Made by a program: the position numbers and the translations under genes. This document shows, in pieces, positions 21,891 through 33,017 of a stretch of 64,000 bases of DNA. The stretch lies in contig OX328123.1 in NCBI GenBank assembly GCA_946811695.1, positions 17,941,610 through 18,005,609 of the forward strand. The letters are read 5' to 3'. Under the pieces are notes generated by a model that saw nothing but the letters and a program-made list of their open reading frames with translations, made no database searches and was not told the origin of the DNA. How positions within the stretch are numbered: position 1 is the stretch's first letter; the number at the start of each line of letters is the position of its first letter. The DNA comes from Gonocerus acuteangulatus (taxonomy: Eukaryota; Arthropoda; Insecta; Hemiptera; Coreidae).

Positions 21891-22925
21891 CTAATCATAA
21901 TTGGTATTTTGTATTAATCTTGAAATTGCAGCTTTGTATGAAGGACATTCTTTTGAGATAGCAGAATGATTCACATGAACTTTGAGGTGTGGCTTACATC
22001 TATTATTGCAATTGGAACAATTGATGCATTTATTTACATTGGACTTACATGCTTTGAGATCGTGTTGTCCCCCGCAGATCGGACAGGCTAGCTGGTTCTT
22101 GCACTCCTGACTGGTGTTCCCATGTCCAAGTCTTGAACAGTTTGAACATCTCCTCACGGCCAGGTAGTCCTCAATAGCACAGATGGAGTAGAACAGCGTC
22201 ACTCTCTTCTCCAGAAGGCTTCTTCTAACTCCAGGGCTGACTTCCACTACTGCCCATCTCCGTTTGCTTCCTGTATGTTCTCTGATAAACTTCAGAGAAA
22301 ATTCTTCCTCAGCACAGACTATTTCATTTTGTGTTTTGATGGATTTTATGAGGTTAGCTTCATTAGCTTCCTCTGGTAAATTTTTAATAATTAATCGAGG
22401 ATTAAATTTTTTAACCTCTTCGATTAAAAGCTTTGAGGAATCAGTGTTAATTTTACTCTTTATTTTTTCTAAGTCATCCTTTGAATCTACTCGAATGAAT
22501 AGGTGTCCTGTTTTAGTCGAGACAATTCTCTGAAATCCGATTTTCATTGTTATCGGATTTATTTCTTTTTTAAACACTGATTTCGTTTCATCAGCTGATG
22601 ATTGTTTGTGTTTGGATTTTATAATTGCATGATGATTTGAAGAAGGAGTTGCTTTACTTACAGTTTTAACTATTTCTGAGTAACTAGGTACGTTCTTCTT
22701 TGCTAATGAGGTTATCTTCTATTCTTCAAGACTTTTCTTCAATTCCTGATTTTCTTGAATCAATTTTTCAATACACTCACGTGCTTTGAGCAATATGTCA
22801 CTAGTTTTACTCTTAATTTTCAGCTTTAGGGCTTTTAGAATCTTTTATAAAAGTTATAAAAGGAATGAGTTCTTCTAAGAATTCGTTTTACTGTTATAAT
22901 CAACTGTAAATATGTGCTTCATGGC
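21891..22925 (-). pseudogene. R1-like LINE ORF1 (Gag-like), second copy
   Basis: This is the copy of 10496-11515. It retains a longer frame (228 codons from 22577) through the CCHC knuckles CSNCSRLGHGNTSQEC, CPICGGQHDLKAC and CINCSNCNNRC (about 22160-22010) to NTNYD. In the upstream coiled-coil region, the 12 nt deleted in copy 1 are present but contain a TAG near 22722. The ORF2 start of R1L lies downstream at about 18740, separated by J3. Confidence 0.78.
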
Positions 22926-23099
22926 GAATTAAATTCCATTCAGTTGTGGGTTAAATATTTCTATAAAATAAGAAATAACGGTGACTTCAGTTTGAAGCTA
23001 TGAGCAAGGTTATATCGATGGAGAATTCAAAACAACCTACGTCATCATGATTAGCCACTGCCATCTTGATTACCACAGCCACTCCAGACTAATTATGAA

Positions 23100-23870
23100 T
23101 ACCTTAGACCGTTTCTTAGCTTATTTTACTACAATACTAATTTTACTGAAAAATGCAATTTAAAAGTAGAAACAAGCAATTAAAAAGCGAGATAAAGAAA
23201 GAGAAAAAACATTTTAAAACAACAAAACAAAAACCTTTTTAAGTTTTAAGCGCTTATATCTCTCATTGACGTTGCCCCATCGAATATTGCTTCAGAACCT
23301 TTTTTGTAGAGAATTTAGTAAGCATTCGAATGGTTACTTTCCAATTATTACAATTTCCCAACCGTTATCGAGATATTTACGAAAAATGTATGGAGATCCG
23401 AAAACTTTTCATGTCTATTAATAAAATAATTTTTTTCGCATACTTCCTTATATCCAAATATAACCAAAATTTAAACATCTTAGTTGGGATTAATTTCCAA
23501 GATGTAGAAAATATTTTAATTGAATCCCGCGATTCTAAGTACCCACAAAAAAATAATGACTTACAAAAACATTGATTCCACTTATCGCAGAAACGGTTAA
23601 AGATATCGCCTTTAAAATGGTTTCATTCGTTTTCTTATGTTAAGAAACTTATAAAAAAAGTACCTGCAAGCATATAAACTCAAAAACGTAAGCGTTACGA
23701 TTTTTTTTGCGCGAATTTCGCCCCAAACACTAACTTCTAGTGGGCGGATTATGCTGGTTAACGAACTTGACCTTTCAAATTAGACGACAGATTTTTGTAC
23801 CAAATTTCGTCAAAATCAAACCATTTTTGAGCTTGCTAGAGAGCGAACAGACAAGCATATATATTAATAT

Positions 23871-23919
<49 letters not shown>

Positions 23920-25650
23920 AATTGTAGCCACCTATATTTTCGTGATCTATAGGGTCTGAAACGTGAAAGTTTCTAGTCGGCACTTTCGGATTGCGTCATG
24001 AGGTCAACCTCATAAGCGGGTTCTCCCTATGGAGATAGGGAGTAACCGCGCTAAAAAAAGGCATTTTGCCTAACTTCCGGGTTCTATTGATTATAATTGG
24101 TCAGATATGTCACACATACACAAATATATACTTAATGTAGTTGACAACAACTTTAAAACAGCGCCTTAATAATATTTTTATTAATTTATTTGACCATCAA
24201 AAGAGGAGTGATCCTTAACTCTTAAACCTTTAAAAGTGTTTGAAGCAATTTTCGATAGGGCAATGTCAATCGGAGAAATAACTGCTTAAACCTTTAAAAG
24301 TGTTTGAAGCAATTTTCGATAGGGCAATGTCAATCGGAGAAATAACTGCTTAAACCTTTAAAAGTGTTTGAAGCAATTTTCGATAGGGCAATGTCAATCG
24401 GAGAAATAACTGCTTAAACCTTTAAAAGTGTTTGAAGCAATTTTCGATAGGGCAATGTCAATCGGAGAAATAACTGCTTAAACCTTTAAAAGTGTTTGAA
24501 GCAATTTTCGATAGGGCAATGTCAATCGGAGAAATAACTGCTTAAACCTTTAAAAGTGTTTGAAGCAATTTTCGATAGGGCAATGTCAATCGGAGAAATA
24601 ACTGCTTAAACCTTTAAAAGTGTTTGAAGCAATTTTCGATAGGGCAATGTCAATCGGAGAAATAACTGCTTAAACCTTTAAAAGTGTTTGAAGCAATTTT
24701 CGATAGGGCAATGTCAATCGGAGAAATAACTGCTTAAACCTTTAAAAGTGTTTGAAGCAATTTTCGATAGGGCAATGTCAATCGGAGAAATAACTGCTTA
24801 AACCTTTAAAAGTGTTTGAAGCAATTTTCGATAGGGCAATGTCAATCGGAGAAATAACTGCTTAAACCTTTAAAAGTGTTTGAAGCAATTTTCGATAGGG
24901 CAATGTCTATCGGAGAAATAACTGCTTAAAACATTAAAAGTGTTTGAAGCAATTTTCGATAGGGCAATGTCAATCGGAGAAATAACTGCTTAAACCTTTA
25001 AAAGTGTTTGAAGCAATTTTCGATAGGGCAATGTCAATCGGAGAAATAACTGCTTAAAACTTTAAAAGTGTTTGAAGCAATTTTCGATAGGGCAATGTCA
25101 ATCGGAGAAATAACTGCTTAAAACTTTAAAAGTGTTTGAAGCAATTTTCGATAGGGAATGTCAATCGGAGAAATAACTGCTTAAACCTTTAAAAGTGTTT
25201 GAAGCAATTTTCGATAGGGCAATGTCAATCGGAGAAATAACTGCTTAAAACTTTAAAAGTGTTTGAAGCAATTTTCGATAGGGCAATGTCAATCGGAGAA
25301 ATAACTGCTTAAAACTTTAAAAGTGTTTGAAGCAATTTTCGATAGGGCAATGTCAATCGGAGAAATAACTGCTTAAAACTTTAAAAGTGTTTGAAGCAAT
25401 TTTCGATAGGGCAATGTCAATCGGAGAAATAACTGCTTAAACCTTTAAAAGTGTTTGAAGCAATTTTCGATAGGGAATGTCAATCGGAGAAATAACTGCT
25501 TAAACCTTTAAAAGTGTTTGTTTTGTTCTGTTGAACGGGGTTTTTTGTTTGTTTAACTTACTTTTTAATTGGTTGTATTTGTTTTAAATTGCATTTATGA
25601 GTAAAATTTAAAGTATTTTAGTAAAAGAAGGCAAGAAATGAGAAACTTAT
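23100..25650. mobile_element. TIR element X with internal 64-bp satellite
   Basis: The left end (23110-23190) and right end (25558-25645) are imperfect inverted repeats of about 75-80 bp sharing blocks such as aatgcaatttaaaa and caattaaaaag. Between them lie a non-coding segment with (AT)n and about 20 units of the 64-bp satellite. No ORF with recognisable homology is present. This layout, TIRs enclosing a minisatellite, is seen in some non-autonomous DNA transposons, but the superfamily cannot be assigned. Confidence 0.62.
24221..25520. repeat. 64-bp satellite array, about 20 units
   Basis: The unit runs from cttaaacctttaaaagtg to ggagaaataactg. Units are almost identical. Late units show a shared cttaaaactt variant, and two units (near 25155 and 25470) lack the cg of gggcaatg. 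Clustering of variants at the right end suggests recent expansion on the left. Confidence 0.96.
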
Positions 25651-25934
25651 TGGCAATATTGGTTTTATAGAGCGAACGTTGAGATGGCGGGCGAGTCATT
25701 TCCGCTCTTTAATTTAATTTATATTTTTAAAGAAAGATCAAACGCTACCAATAACTGCTTCTATTCCTTTGCTTACAGCACTAGGGATAAGAACGGAACC
25801 GCGCTAAGATGACGCAGTTCCTGCTAGTTGGACTTTTTAGATTATTGAGTCAGCTGTTTTATTTTTTCGTCGTTATTGGTTAATTTAATTGTATCCCAAA
25901 ATCCAACAATTTTACGCGAATTCACCACCTTAGC
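25651..25934. other. Unassigned sequence
   Basis: No gene or clear repeat was found here. It separates element X from the 5S-like fragment. Confidence 0.5.
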
Positions 25935-26007
25935 CATAGCAACCAGTTCCCTGTGATCCGGGAAGCCAAGCAACGTCGGGCGTGGCCAGTACCTGAATGG
26001 GTGCATT
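25935..26007 (+). pseudogene. 5S rRNA-like fragment
   Basis: About 70 bp resemble the internal promoter region of 5S rRNA: gatccgggaagccaagcaac, then gtcgggcgtggccagtacct and gaatgggtgc. The 5' third and the 3' end are missing, so it is not a functional gene. It could be a 5S pseudogene or the head of a 5S-derived SINE. Confidence 0.7.
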
Positions 26008-26386
26008 AAATTAACATTTGTCCTGAACAAAAGTAAAATTAGTATTTATAGTATTTATCTTAGGCACTTATTTTTTAACTTTTTTATATTATCTTATTGC
26101 TTATTGTTTTCTCTCATTTTTTTATATTTTTTCTTATTGTTGATTATCTTGTAAGGCCCCGTTTTCCCTTTGTCTTTGTTAAGTGAATAAGGATGAGAGA
26201 AAAGGTTGGCTGTCCATCTCTAGAGATGTGAGAACCACGAATCCGCAAACGTTGCGTCTGGGTTGTTGGCACTGCACGTGGTTGATTCGTAAGATTCCCG
26301 GAAGATTTAAGACCTGACAAGAGTTTCTCGTCCAGCCACGTGCTAAAGCAGGAGTGGGGCAAAAAGGGTATAAAGAGCTGGCTTAC

Positions 26387-26434
26387 CTCCGACGGGTCAG
26401 AGTCCACTCCCGTTCCTGAGGTCTTGGCCGCCAT
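26387..26434 (-). CDS. Possible first coding exon of a host gene
   Basis: On the minus strand, an ATG in a good context (catcgccATGG) starts MAAKTSGTGVDSDPSE. The next bases, at the Glu codon, are gtaagc, a good splice donor. The region is locally GC-richer than its surroundings and shows no repeat features. No downstream exon was identified in the window (the minus strand downstream is a satellite). I do not recognise the protein. The open frame through the donor (to 26144) looks like intron translation. Low confidence. Confidence 0.25.
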
Positions 26435-26681
26435 GGCGATGAGAGGTAGGTCAGTTCCAAAATATGCTCTAATCTCCCCAAATTATATTTGATAACTCTA
26501 TCTAGCTGTCTCTCTCTCACTCAACCTTTTCTCTCATCTTAGCGATGGTTTATGATATTTATGTATGTAATAGTAACCTGAGTGTAAATTATAGTTTTGA
26601 AAGGAATTTCCGCTTCTCTAAAATATTTCCCCATTATCTATTCCTTTAAATCCCGTCCTTGCTAATCTGTCCCTTACAATC

Positions 26682-26683
<2 letters not shown>

Positions 26684-26728
<45 letters not shown>
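26684..26728. repeat. (AT)n microsatellite
   Basis: A TA run of about 44 bp just before the T-rich tail of a SINE fragment. Confidence 0.92.
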
Positions 26729-26731
<3 letters not shown>

Positions 26732-26751
26732 GTTTATTTATTTTTTTCGTC

Positions 26752-26821
26752 TTATTTTTTTTTTTTTTATTTTTTTTTTTTTTTTGTTTACGTGCATCTA
26801 CTACTAAGGTCATTAGCACCT
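26752..26821 (-). mobile_element. SINE 3' end fragment
   Basis: Read on the minus strand, ggtgctaatgacct followed by a short loop and gatgcacgt, then a poly(A) (T-rich run 26752-26786). This matches the 3' hairpin of the tRNA-Glu-derived SINEs at 52338-52576, 53133-53319 and 50727-50838, with paired changes in the stem. Confidence 0.65.
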
Positions 26822-27889
26822 TTTCGTCTTATTATTATTTTTTTTTTCCAGACTGTGACTTATTTTTAATATTATAAACCTATGAAAAGAGACCATCGCC
26901 AAAGTTACGGGTCCGAAACAAATAAATAAATAATTGTTGTACAAGCCTTTATTAAAGTAATTACCTATATTTTGAGTTTTGACATTTTTTGTGCTTATTT
27001 TATGAAGTATAACAATTATTGTAAAAAGTTAGTCCTTTCAGATGAACGATTTAGAAGAAGGAGAAGTTGCAAAAGTCAAAAAAGAAAAAGAAAAGAAAAG
27101 AAAGAAAGAAAGGTGCATTCATTTGTCGCTCCCTAATTTGACTACATTTATTCAGTCCCCGAGCCCACTTTATTTTGAAAACACCAGCCAATTTAGCGAG
27201 GGCGAGAAAAGACCTATTCATCTTGATTCCTTTTGATTGTATAATTTAGAGTTTCATAGCTCAACTTAAAACTTTTCTCTTCTCCCTTGAGATACATTAT
27301 TGTTAAGGAGGAAAGGGGGGCAGGAAAGGGGGAGGTTTCCTTACTCCACTTTTTTCTTTTCGTAATTTTTTCTAAGGACGTTTTTTTTTTTCTTTCTTCT
27401 TCTTTTTCTTCCCCTCTCGGAATCTCCGCTCAGACATTTTCTTCTAAACTCGAGAGTACTGCGCCCGCAAGGATGAGTTTGAAGCTGGATTTAATAAAGC
27501 GTCTAAAGTTAACCCAAGACTTGGGGTTATCCCTACCCTATTAGGGATGTCAGCGGTGGAGCCGACAACTTTTCCTCTCCACCTTGTTAGGGTTAAATAT
27601 TGTTAAGACGGGTCTCTTCTACGGGGCTCACTTCCTCCTACATGAAAAATATCTCTATTCTCCTTGTAGACTTAAATTTTTCTCAACAATCTGTTATTAT
27701 TTTTCTTATCAGTTTATAAAATTTTATAATACTTTTCTCAGATAGTCATAAAGAATGACATTAAAGCGAAATATTTCTTCCTAAATAATAACTTTATTTA
27801 TTTATTTTTGGCCATCGCAACACTGGTGATTTACCCTTTCATTAGTTAATTTATTTATTCAGAATTTACAACAATGTAAAAATACATTT
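26822..27889. other. Intergenic, no gene recognised
   Basis: The stretch contains purine- and pyrimidine-rich tracts, for example 27076-27115 and 27385-27415. The short open frames are low complexity and not convincing. Confidence 0.5.
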
Positions 27890-30105
27890 CTAGTAAAATG
27901 ATACATATGAATATATTCTGAAACTCGCGAGAAGACAAGCTGTACAGTTGCAGTACCCACAAGGCAGAGTGATTACAATCAGGATGAAATACTCCTGGAG
28001 CTGGTCTCTAGGCCAGTTACGCTTCAGTCGGCGAACGGGGTTATTTAGGATTTGATGTGAGGAGGGAAGCTGTACAGTTGCAGTACCCACAAGGCAGAGT
28101 GATTACAATCAGTATGAAATACTCCTGGAGCTGGTCTCTAGGCCAGTTACGCTTCAGTCGGCGAACGGGGTTATTTAGGATTTGATGTGAGGAGGGAACC
28201 TGTACAGTTGCAGTACCCACAAGGCAGAGTGATTACAATCTGTATGAACTGCTCCTGGAGCTGGTCTCTAGGCCAGTTACGCTTCAGTCGGCGAACGGGG
28301 TTATTTAGGATTTGATGTGAGGAGGGAAGCTGTACAGTTGCAGTACCCACAAGGCAGAGTGATTACAATCTGTATGAACTGCTCCTGGAGCTGGTCTTTA
28401 GGCCAGTTACGCTTCAGTCGGCGAACGGGGTTATTTAGGATTTGATGTGAGGAGGGAAGCTGTACAGTTGCAGTACCCACAAGGCAGAGTGATTACAATC
28501 AGTATGAAATACTCCTGGAGCTGGTCTCTAGGCCAGTTACGCTTCAGTCGGCGAACGGGGTTATTTAGGATTTGATGTGAGGAGGGAACCTGTACAGTTG
28601 CAGTACCCACAAGGCAGAGTGATTACAATCTGTATGAACTGCTCCTGGAGCTGGTCTCTAGGCCAGTTACGCTTCAGTCGGCGAACGGGGTTATTTAGGA
28701 TTTGATGTGAGGAGGGAAGCTGTACAGTTGCAGTACCCACAAGGCAGAGTGATTACAATCAGTATGAAATACTCCTGGAGCTGGTCCCTAGGCCAGTTAC
28801 GCTTCAGTCGGCGAACGGGGTTATTTAGGATTTGATGTGAGGAGGGAAGCTGTACAGTTGCAGTACCCACAAGGCAGAGTGATTACAATCTGTATGAACT
28901 GCTCCTGGAGCTGGTCTCTAGGCCAGTTACGCTTCAGTCGGCGAACGGGGTTATTTAGGATTTGATGTGAGGAGGGAAGCTGTACAGTTGCAGTACCCAC
29001 AAGGCAGAGTGATTACAATCAGTATGAAATACTCCTGGAGCTGGTCTCTAGGCCAGTTACGCTTCAGTCGGCGAACGGGGTTATTTAGGATTTGATGTGA
29101 GGAGGGAACCTGTACAGTTGCAGTACCCACAAGGCAGAGTGATTACAATCTGTATGAACTGCTCCTGGAGCTGGTCTCTAGGCCAGTTACGCTTCAGTCG
29201 GCGAACGGGGTTATTTAGGATTTGATGTGAGGAGGGAAGCTGTACAGTTGCAGTACCCACAAGGCAGAGTGATTACAATCAGTATGAAATACTCCTGGAG
29301 CTGGTCTCTAGGCCAGTTACGCTTCAGTCGGCGAACGGGGTTATTTAGGATTTGATGTGAGGAGGGAAGCTGTACAGTTGCAGTACCCACAAGGCAGAGT
29401 GATTACAATCTGTATGAACTGCTCCTGGAGCTGGTCTCTAGGCCAGTTACGCTTCAGTCGGCGAACGGGGTTATTTAGGATTTGATGTGAGGAGGGAAGC
29501 TGTACAGTTGCAGTACCCACAAGGCAGAGTGATTACAAACAGTATGAAATACTCCTGGAGCTGGTCTCTAGGCCAGTTACGCTTCAGTCGGCGAACGGGG
29601 TTATTTAGGATTTGATGTGAGGAGGGAAGCTGTACAGTTGCAGTACCCCCATGGCAGCATGATTACAATCTGGTTGAACTGCTCCTGGAGCTGGTCTCTA
29701 GGCCAGTTACGCTTCAGTCGGCGAACGGGGTTATTTAGGATTTGATGTGAGGAGGGAAGCTGTACAGTTGCAGTACCCCCATGGCAGCATGATTACAATC
29801 TGGTTGAACTGCTCCTGGAGCTGGTCTCTAGGCCAGTTACGCTTCAGTCGGCGAACGGGGTTATTTAGGATTTGATGTGAGGATAAAGAGTTTATTAAAG
29901 AATTAGGATGGCCGTGTAATTTTTTATATAATTTTTTTTTATAAGAGTTGGATAAATGGAATATGGAGATCGTTATGGAGAGTCAAATTGGATACAAAGA
30001 ATGGAGCGTCGGCTATTTCACGGAGGAATTTAGACTGAATGGCAATGATTGAATTTTGTAGGAGTTTGAGGGCTTTGCGGATCCCCAGAGTTCTATGCTA
30101 TATTT
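27845..30105 (-). mobile_element. Jockey LINE relic J4 with amplified 3' end
   Basis: Minus strand. The C-terminal RT region begins near 30100 (IELWGSAKPS; then IQSKFLREIADAPFFVSN in another frame), continues through LTLHNDLHIPFIQLL to about 29950, and reaches RRLKRNWPRDQLQEY within the satellite unit at 29840. After 15 tandem copies of the terminal 130 bp, the unique 3' UTR resumes at 27845-27938. Frameshifts and a stop (about 30050, 29945) make it dead. The tail motif matches J2 (RRLKRHWPRDQL) and J5 at 57600-57960. Confidence 0.82.
27939..29884 (-). repeat. 130-bp satellite derived from Jockey 3' end, 15 units
   Basis: The unit begins agctgtacagttgcagtac and ends with gatttgatgtgagg. Fifteen units run at an exact 130-bp spacing. 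Two main subtypes are distinguishable (agtatgaaatact versus tgtatgaactgct) and largely alternate. Units 5-8 and 9-12 form the same four-unit order, including a gaacctg variant before the second unit of each. Each unit carries the last ~20 codons of a Jockey ORF2 plus the start of its 3' UTR. 130 is not a multiple of three, so no long repeat protein is encoded. Confidence 0.96.
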
Positions 30106-30776
30106 AAAGTAAAAATAAAAAACATTCCTGAAATAACACAAATGAAATGAGAGTAAAGCATTTGAAGGAAGAATTGGAGAGCTAACACAAGAAAAAAACG
30201 TCCGCCTAGTAAACGAATAGTATTCATTAAAAAAAATAAATATAATAAAATATGTATGTCCTGTTATGGGCGTCTAATGAAATATCTTTTAAATAGTGAT
30301 TTACAATATTTCATGACAGTAAGAGTACACCAAGGATAAGAAAATAAGGAAGTTCGCTAAGGTGACTCAGTTCTTGTGCGTCAGACTTTGTTTTCTTTTA
30401 ATTGGATATCACAAAATCTTGGCCATTGGTTATCACTGGGGAATGGATGTTATTGTATTTACATATTTTCTTCTGATTTGTAAATAGTAAGTTTTGCTGT
30501 AATTCTGCATGTTTTAAGTGATTTGAAAGCACTTAAACAGTTTTTTATTTCACATATTTTATCAAAACTCCATATTTTGACTTATTCTGCCATAAATACA
30601 TACTTTTGATATGCCTTTTATTTTTTTTTGGAAAAATAAAGTGGAAACCAAGGAAAAAAATAATACTTTACCCATAGAGTTTAGTTCACTGTGTCATTTC
30701 TAATTCCAAGAACCAAAGGTGTCTGACAGCCATGCTTCCCCAACGCAAATGGTCTACGAGAAGATGCGTTTTAAAA

Positions 30777-30810
<34 letters not shown>
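30106..30810. other. Unassigned AT-rich sequence
   Basis: No coding signal was found. It ends in an (AT)n tract at about 30778-30816 that borders the R2-like insertion. Confidence 0.55.
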
Positions 30811-30822
<12 letters not shown>

Positions 30823-30877
30823 AATTATTGTTTACAACTGTATTATTCCTTTAATCTAATCTCTAAAGAAATGAATC
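30811..30877. repeat. R2-like element target duplication, left (67 bp)
   Basis: This 67-bp segment, beginning atatataaaacaaattattg, is identical to 32951-33017. The first bases overlap an (AT)n tract, so the exact left edge is uncertain. Confidence 0.9.
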
Positions 30878-32950
30878 TTTAATAATGTAATATTTATTAA
30901 GGTGATCGAGGATGCTATGTTCGATATTGCCGGAGCTCCTGTTGAGCAGATGAGGTACCTCGATTCAGTAATGTATCTAGGTGTGGTATACAAAAACCAT
31001 GGAGCAGAGGGGCCTGAGGTGGGTCTGGATGTTGTACTACAAAGAATTGAACATGCACCTCTTAAGCCACAACAGAAGTTAATAGCTCTTAGGAATCACC
31101 TTCTTCCGCGGTATCTGCATGGTATGGTGCTTGGAGGTTCCTCTCGTCAGACGCTTAGAAAGTTTGATATTAAGGTCAGAGCTGCTGTTAGGAGATGGCT
31201 GAAACTCCCCAGAGATGTGCCTTTGGGATATTTCCATGCGTCCTGTGGAAGCGGGGGATTAGGCATATTCTGTATGAGCGTACTCGTTCCAGCTCTGACA
31301 CTGGGGCGACTTCTTAGGTTGGAGAGCTCTGGATTGGCTCAGGCGAGGGCTGCGTTTTCTTCAATAACTGTCAACAGAAGGATACGAGATGCAAGGGAGT
31401 CTCTCACCAGGCAGGGCTTGAGCGAAGATGCATGGTTCCCTCAGAGCAGAAAGGATTGGTGGGCTAACAAGCTCTATTCCTCTAATGATGGAGCTGGGCT
31501 CAGGGAGACCAATGCAAGTAAAGCTTCTTCCTATTGGTTGCACAGGGGATCAGGATTCCTAACTGGCTGGGATTTCGTCCAGTTTGTCCGAACTCACATC
31601 AATGCCCTACCTACAACTGTTAGATGCACAAGAGGAAGGCGTGAGGGCCGGGTACTTCGTTGCAGGGCTGGTTGCATAGAGAATGAAACCAGTACTCACG
31701 CTGTCCAAAAGTGCTATGTGTCACATGGAGGCCGATGCTTGAGGCATGATTCCGTGGTGGGAGTACTGGGGGATACCCTAGCCAAGAAGGGTTTCGAAGT
31801 CCACATTGAGACAACTTGGCTGGAGGTCGCCGCTGGAAGCCCGACATTATTGCGGCTAAGGATGGAAGAGTCACAATAGTGGACGCTCAAATAGTTAATG
31901 CATCTCCTGATCTAGGCTCGGCTCATCGTGAGAAATGCAAGAAGTATAGTGCTCTTGACATCCGCTTGGCAGTAGGCCGTATGTTTGGTGTGCCACTCAC
32001 TCATGTGAATGTCACATCCTGCACAGTCAGCTGGAGGGGAGTCTGGTGCGGAGCCTCTGCGAGGAGTCTTAAAGATCTTGGCGTCTCTACAACTTGTCTT
32101 AGGAAAATCACCGCACGAGTTCTGAAAGGATCTAGTGTCATCTTTGGCAGATGGAGGGCTCTGATAGCAGCGCATGGCCGCTGATATGAAGACATTATTG
32201 TTCAGTGAAGGCGATAATTTTACTACGTTAGTAGTAATACAAGATGCTCACTAGATGATAAATTTATCAAATTAGACTGATAATTCAGTATTAGTTAATT
32301 AGCCGGTAGTTATTTTATCCTGAGTATATAGTTTGTATAATTGATTGCTCTTTTTTAAACATGAATATCTTGAATTTTTTTATGTATACAAGTTTGTATA
32401 GGTTATTTTACTGTATATATTTATCTATTTATTTAATATTTGTTAAAATTCTTCTTTTTCTCTTATATGTATTTACTTATTTTTCTTTGTCTTTCAGGTG
32501 CAGTACTGAGCCAAACAATCTATTTAATAAGGAGTTGTAGTTAAATTGAAAATCCAGAGTTATTAGGTTTTTTTTTGTTGTTTTTTTTTTTTTGTTTTGT
32601 TTACATGTATTACTTCTAAATTATGAATGTGTTCTACTCATTCATGTTTTTACTTAGTTTTATAGAGACAACTGCTCTGGGTGATTGTAGCATAAGTAAT
32701 TTTTATTGTCTTTAGTTTACTATTTATTTAAATTGTATTCACGTATTAGATTGTTAAGGATTAGCTAGTCAATATAGTTTTAATACTTAGGAGATAATAA
32801 TATAAGCAAGGCTTGCTAGCAAGCCAAGCAAATCTTGAGCGAAGGAGACGCTCATTTTGTATTTTTGTATCATAAGCCATTTTGTACAACAATGTTTTTT
32901 TTTTTTTTGTGTATTCATTATGTTGTAGTTTTATCTTCAAATAAAATAAA
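30878..32950 (+). mobile_element. 5'-truncated R2-like LINE
   Basis: A 2.07-kb insertion bounded by 67-bp direct repeats. It carries the C-terminal part of an R2-type ORF followed by a 3' UTR of about 770 bp ending in ataaaataaa. R2-type elements are normally 28S rDNA-specific. No rDNA flanks this copy, so it is either an off-target insertion or a related lineage with another specificity. Confidence 0.87.
30902..32184 (+). pseudogene. R2-like RT C-terminus and restriction-like endonuclease, frameshifted
   Basis: The frame opens at the truncation point with no native start. It shows YLGVVY, KLIALRNHLLPRYLHGMVLG, VRAAVRRWLKLPRDVPLGYF and GGLGI, which are hallmark thumb motifs of R2-type proteins. 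A Cys-Cys-His-Cys knuckle follows (CRAGC, seven residues, H, four residues, C; about 31660-31712). A one-base shift near 31818 moves the frame to 31816-32184, where RRWKPDIIAAKDGRVTIVDA fits the PD-(D/E)xK core of the restriction-like endonuclease. The polymerase core (YADD) was never copied. The protein would have nicked DNA for target-primed reverse transcription. Confidence 0.87.
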
Positions 32951-33017
32951 ATATATAAAACAAATTATTGTTTACAACTGTATTATTCCTTTAATCTAAT
33001 CTCTAAAGAAATGAATC
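32951..33017. repeat. R2-like element target duplication, right (67 bp)
   Basis: This second copy of 30811-30877 directly follows the element's A-rich 3' end. Confidence 0.92.

Larger units (their letters stand above)
12919..25520. repeat. Tandem segmental duplication, unit 2
   Basis: This second copy of the block at 4473-12918 is enlarged by J3 (18781-21720) and by satellite expansion. It starts abruptly in J1 ORF2 with no target duplication visible. The 575-residue J2 translation is identical in both units. Flanking J1 and R1L sequence shows scattered substitutions and short indels. Confidence 0.92.

Noticed and set aside
25842..26030. 62-residue protein on the minus strand
   Set aside because: It is the antisense of the 5S-like fragment, with no supporting features.
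27890..28090. Small host protein MGTATVQLPSS
   Set aside because: It is two overlapping Jockey-derived satellite units read on the minus strand.
30878..32950. rDNA-resident R2 implying a nearby rRNA locus
   Set aside because: Flanks are AT-rich non-rDNA sequence, with the element in a 67-bp duplication of that sequence.
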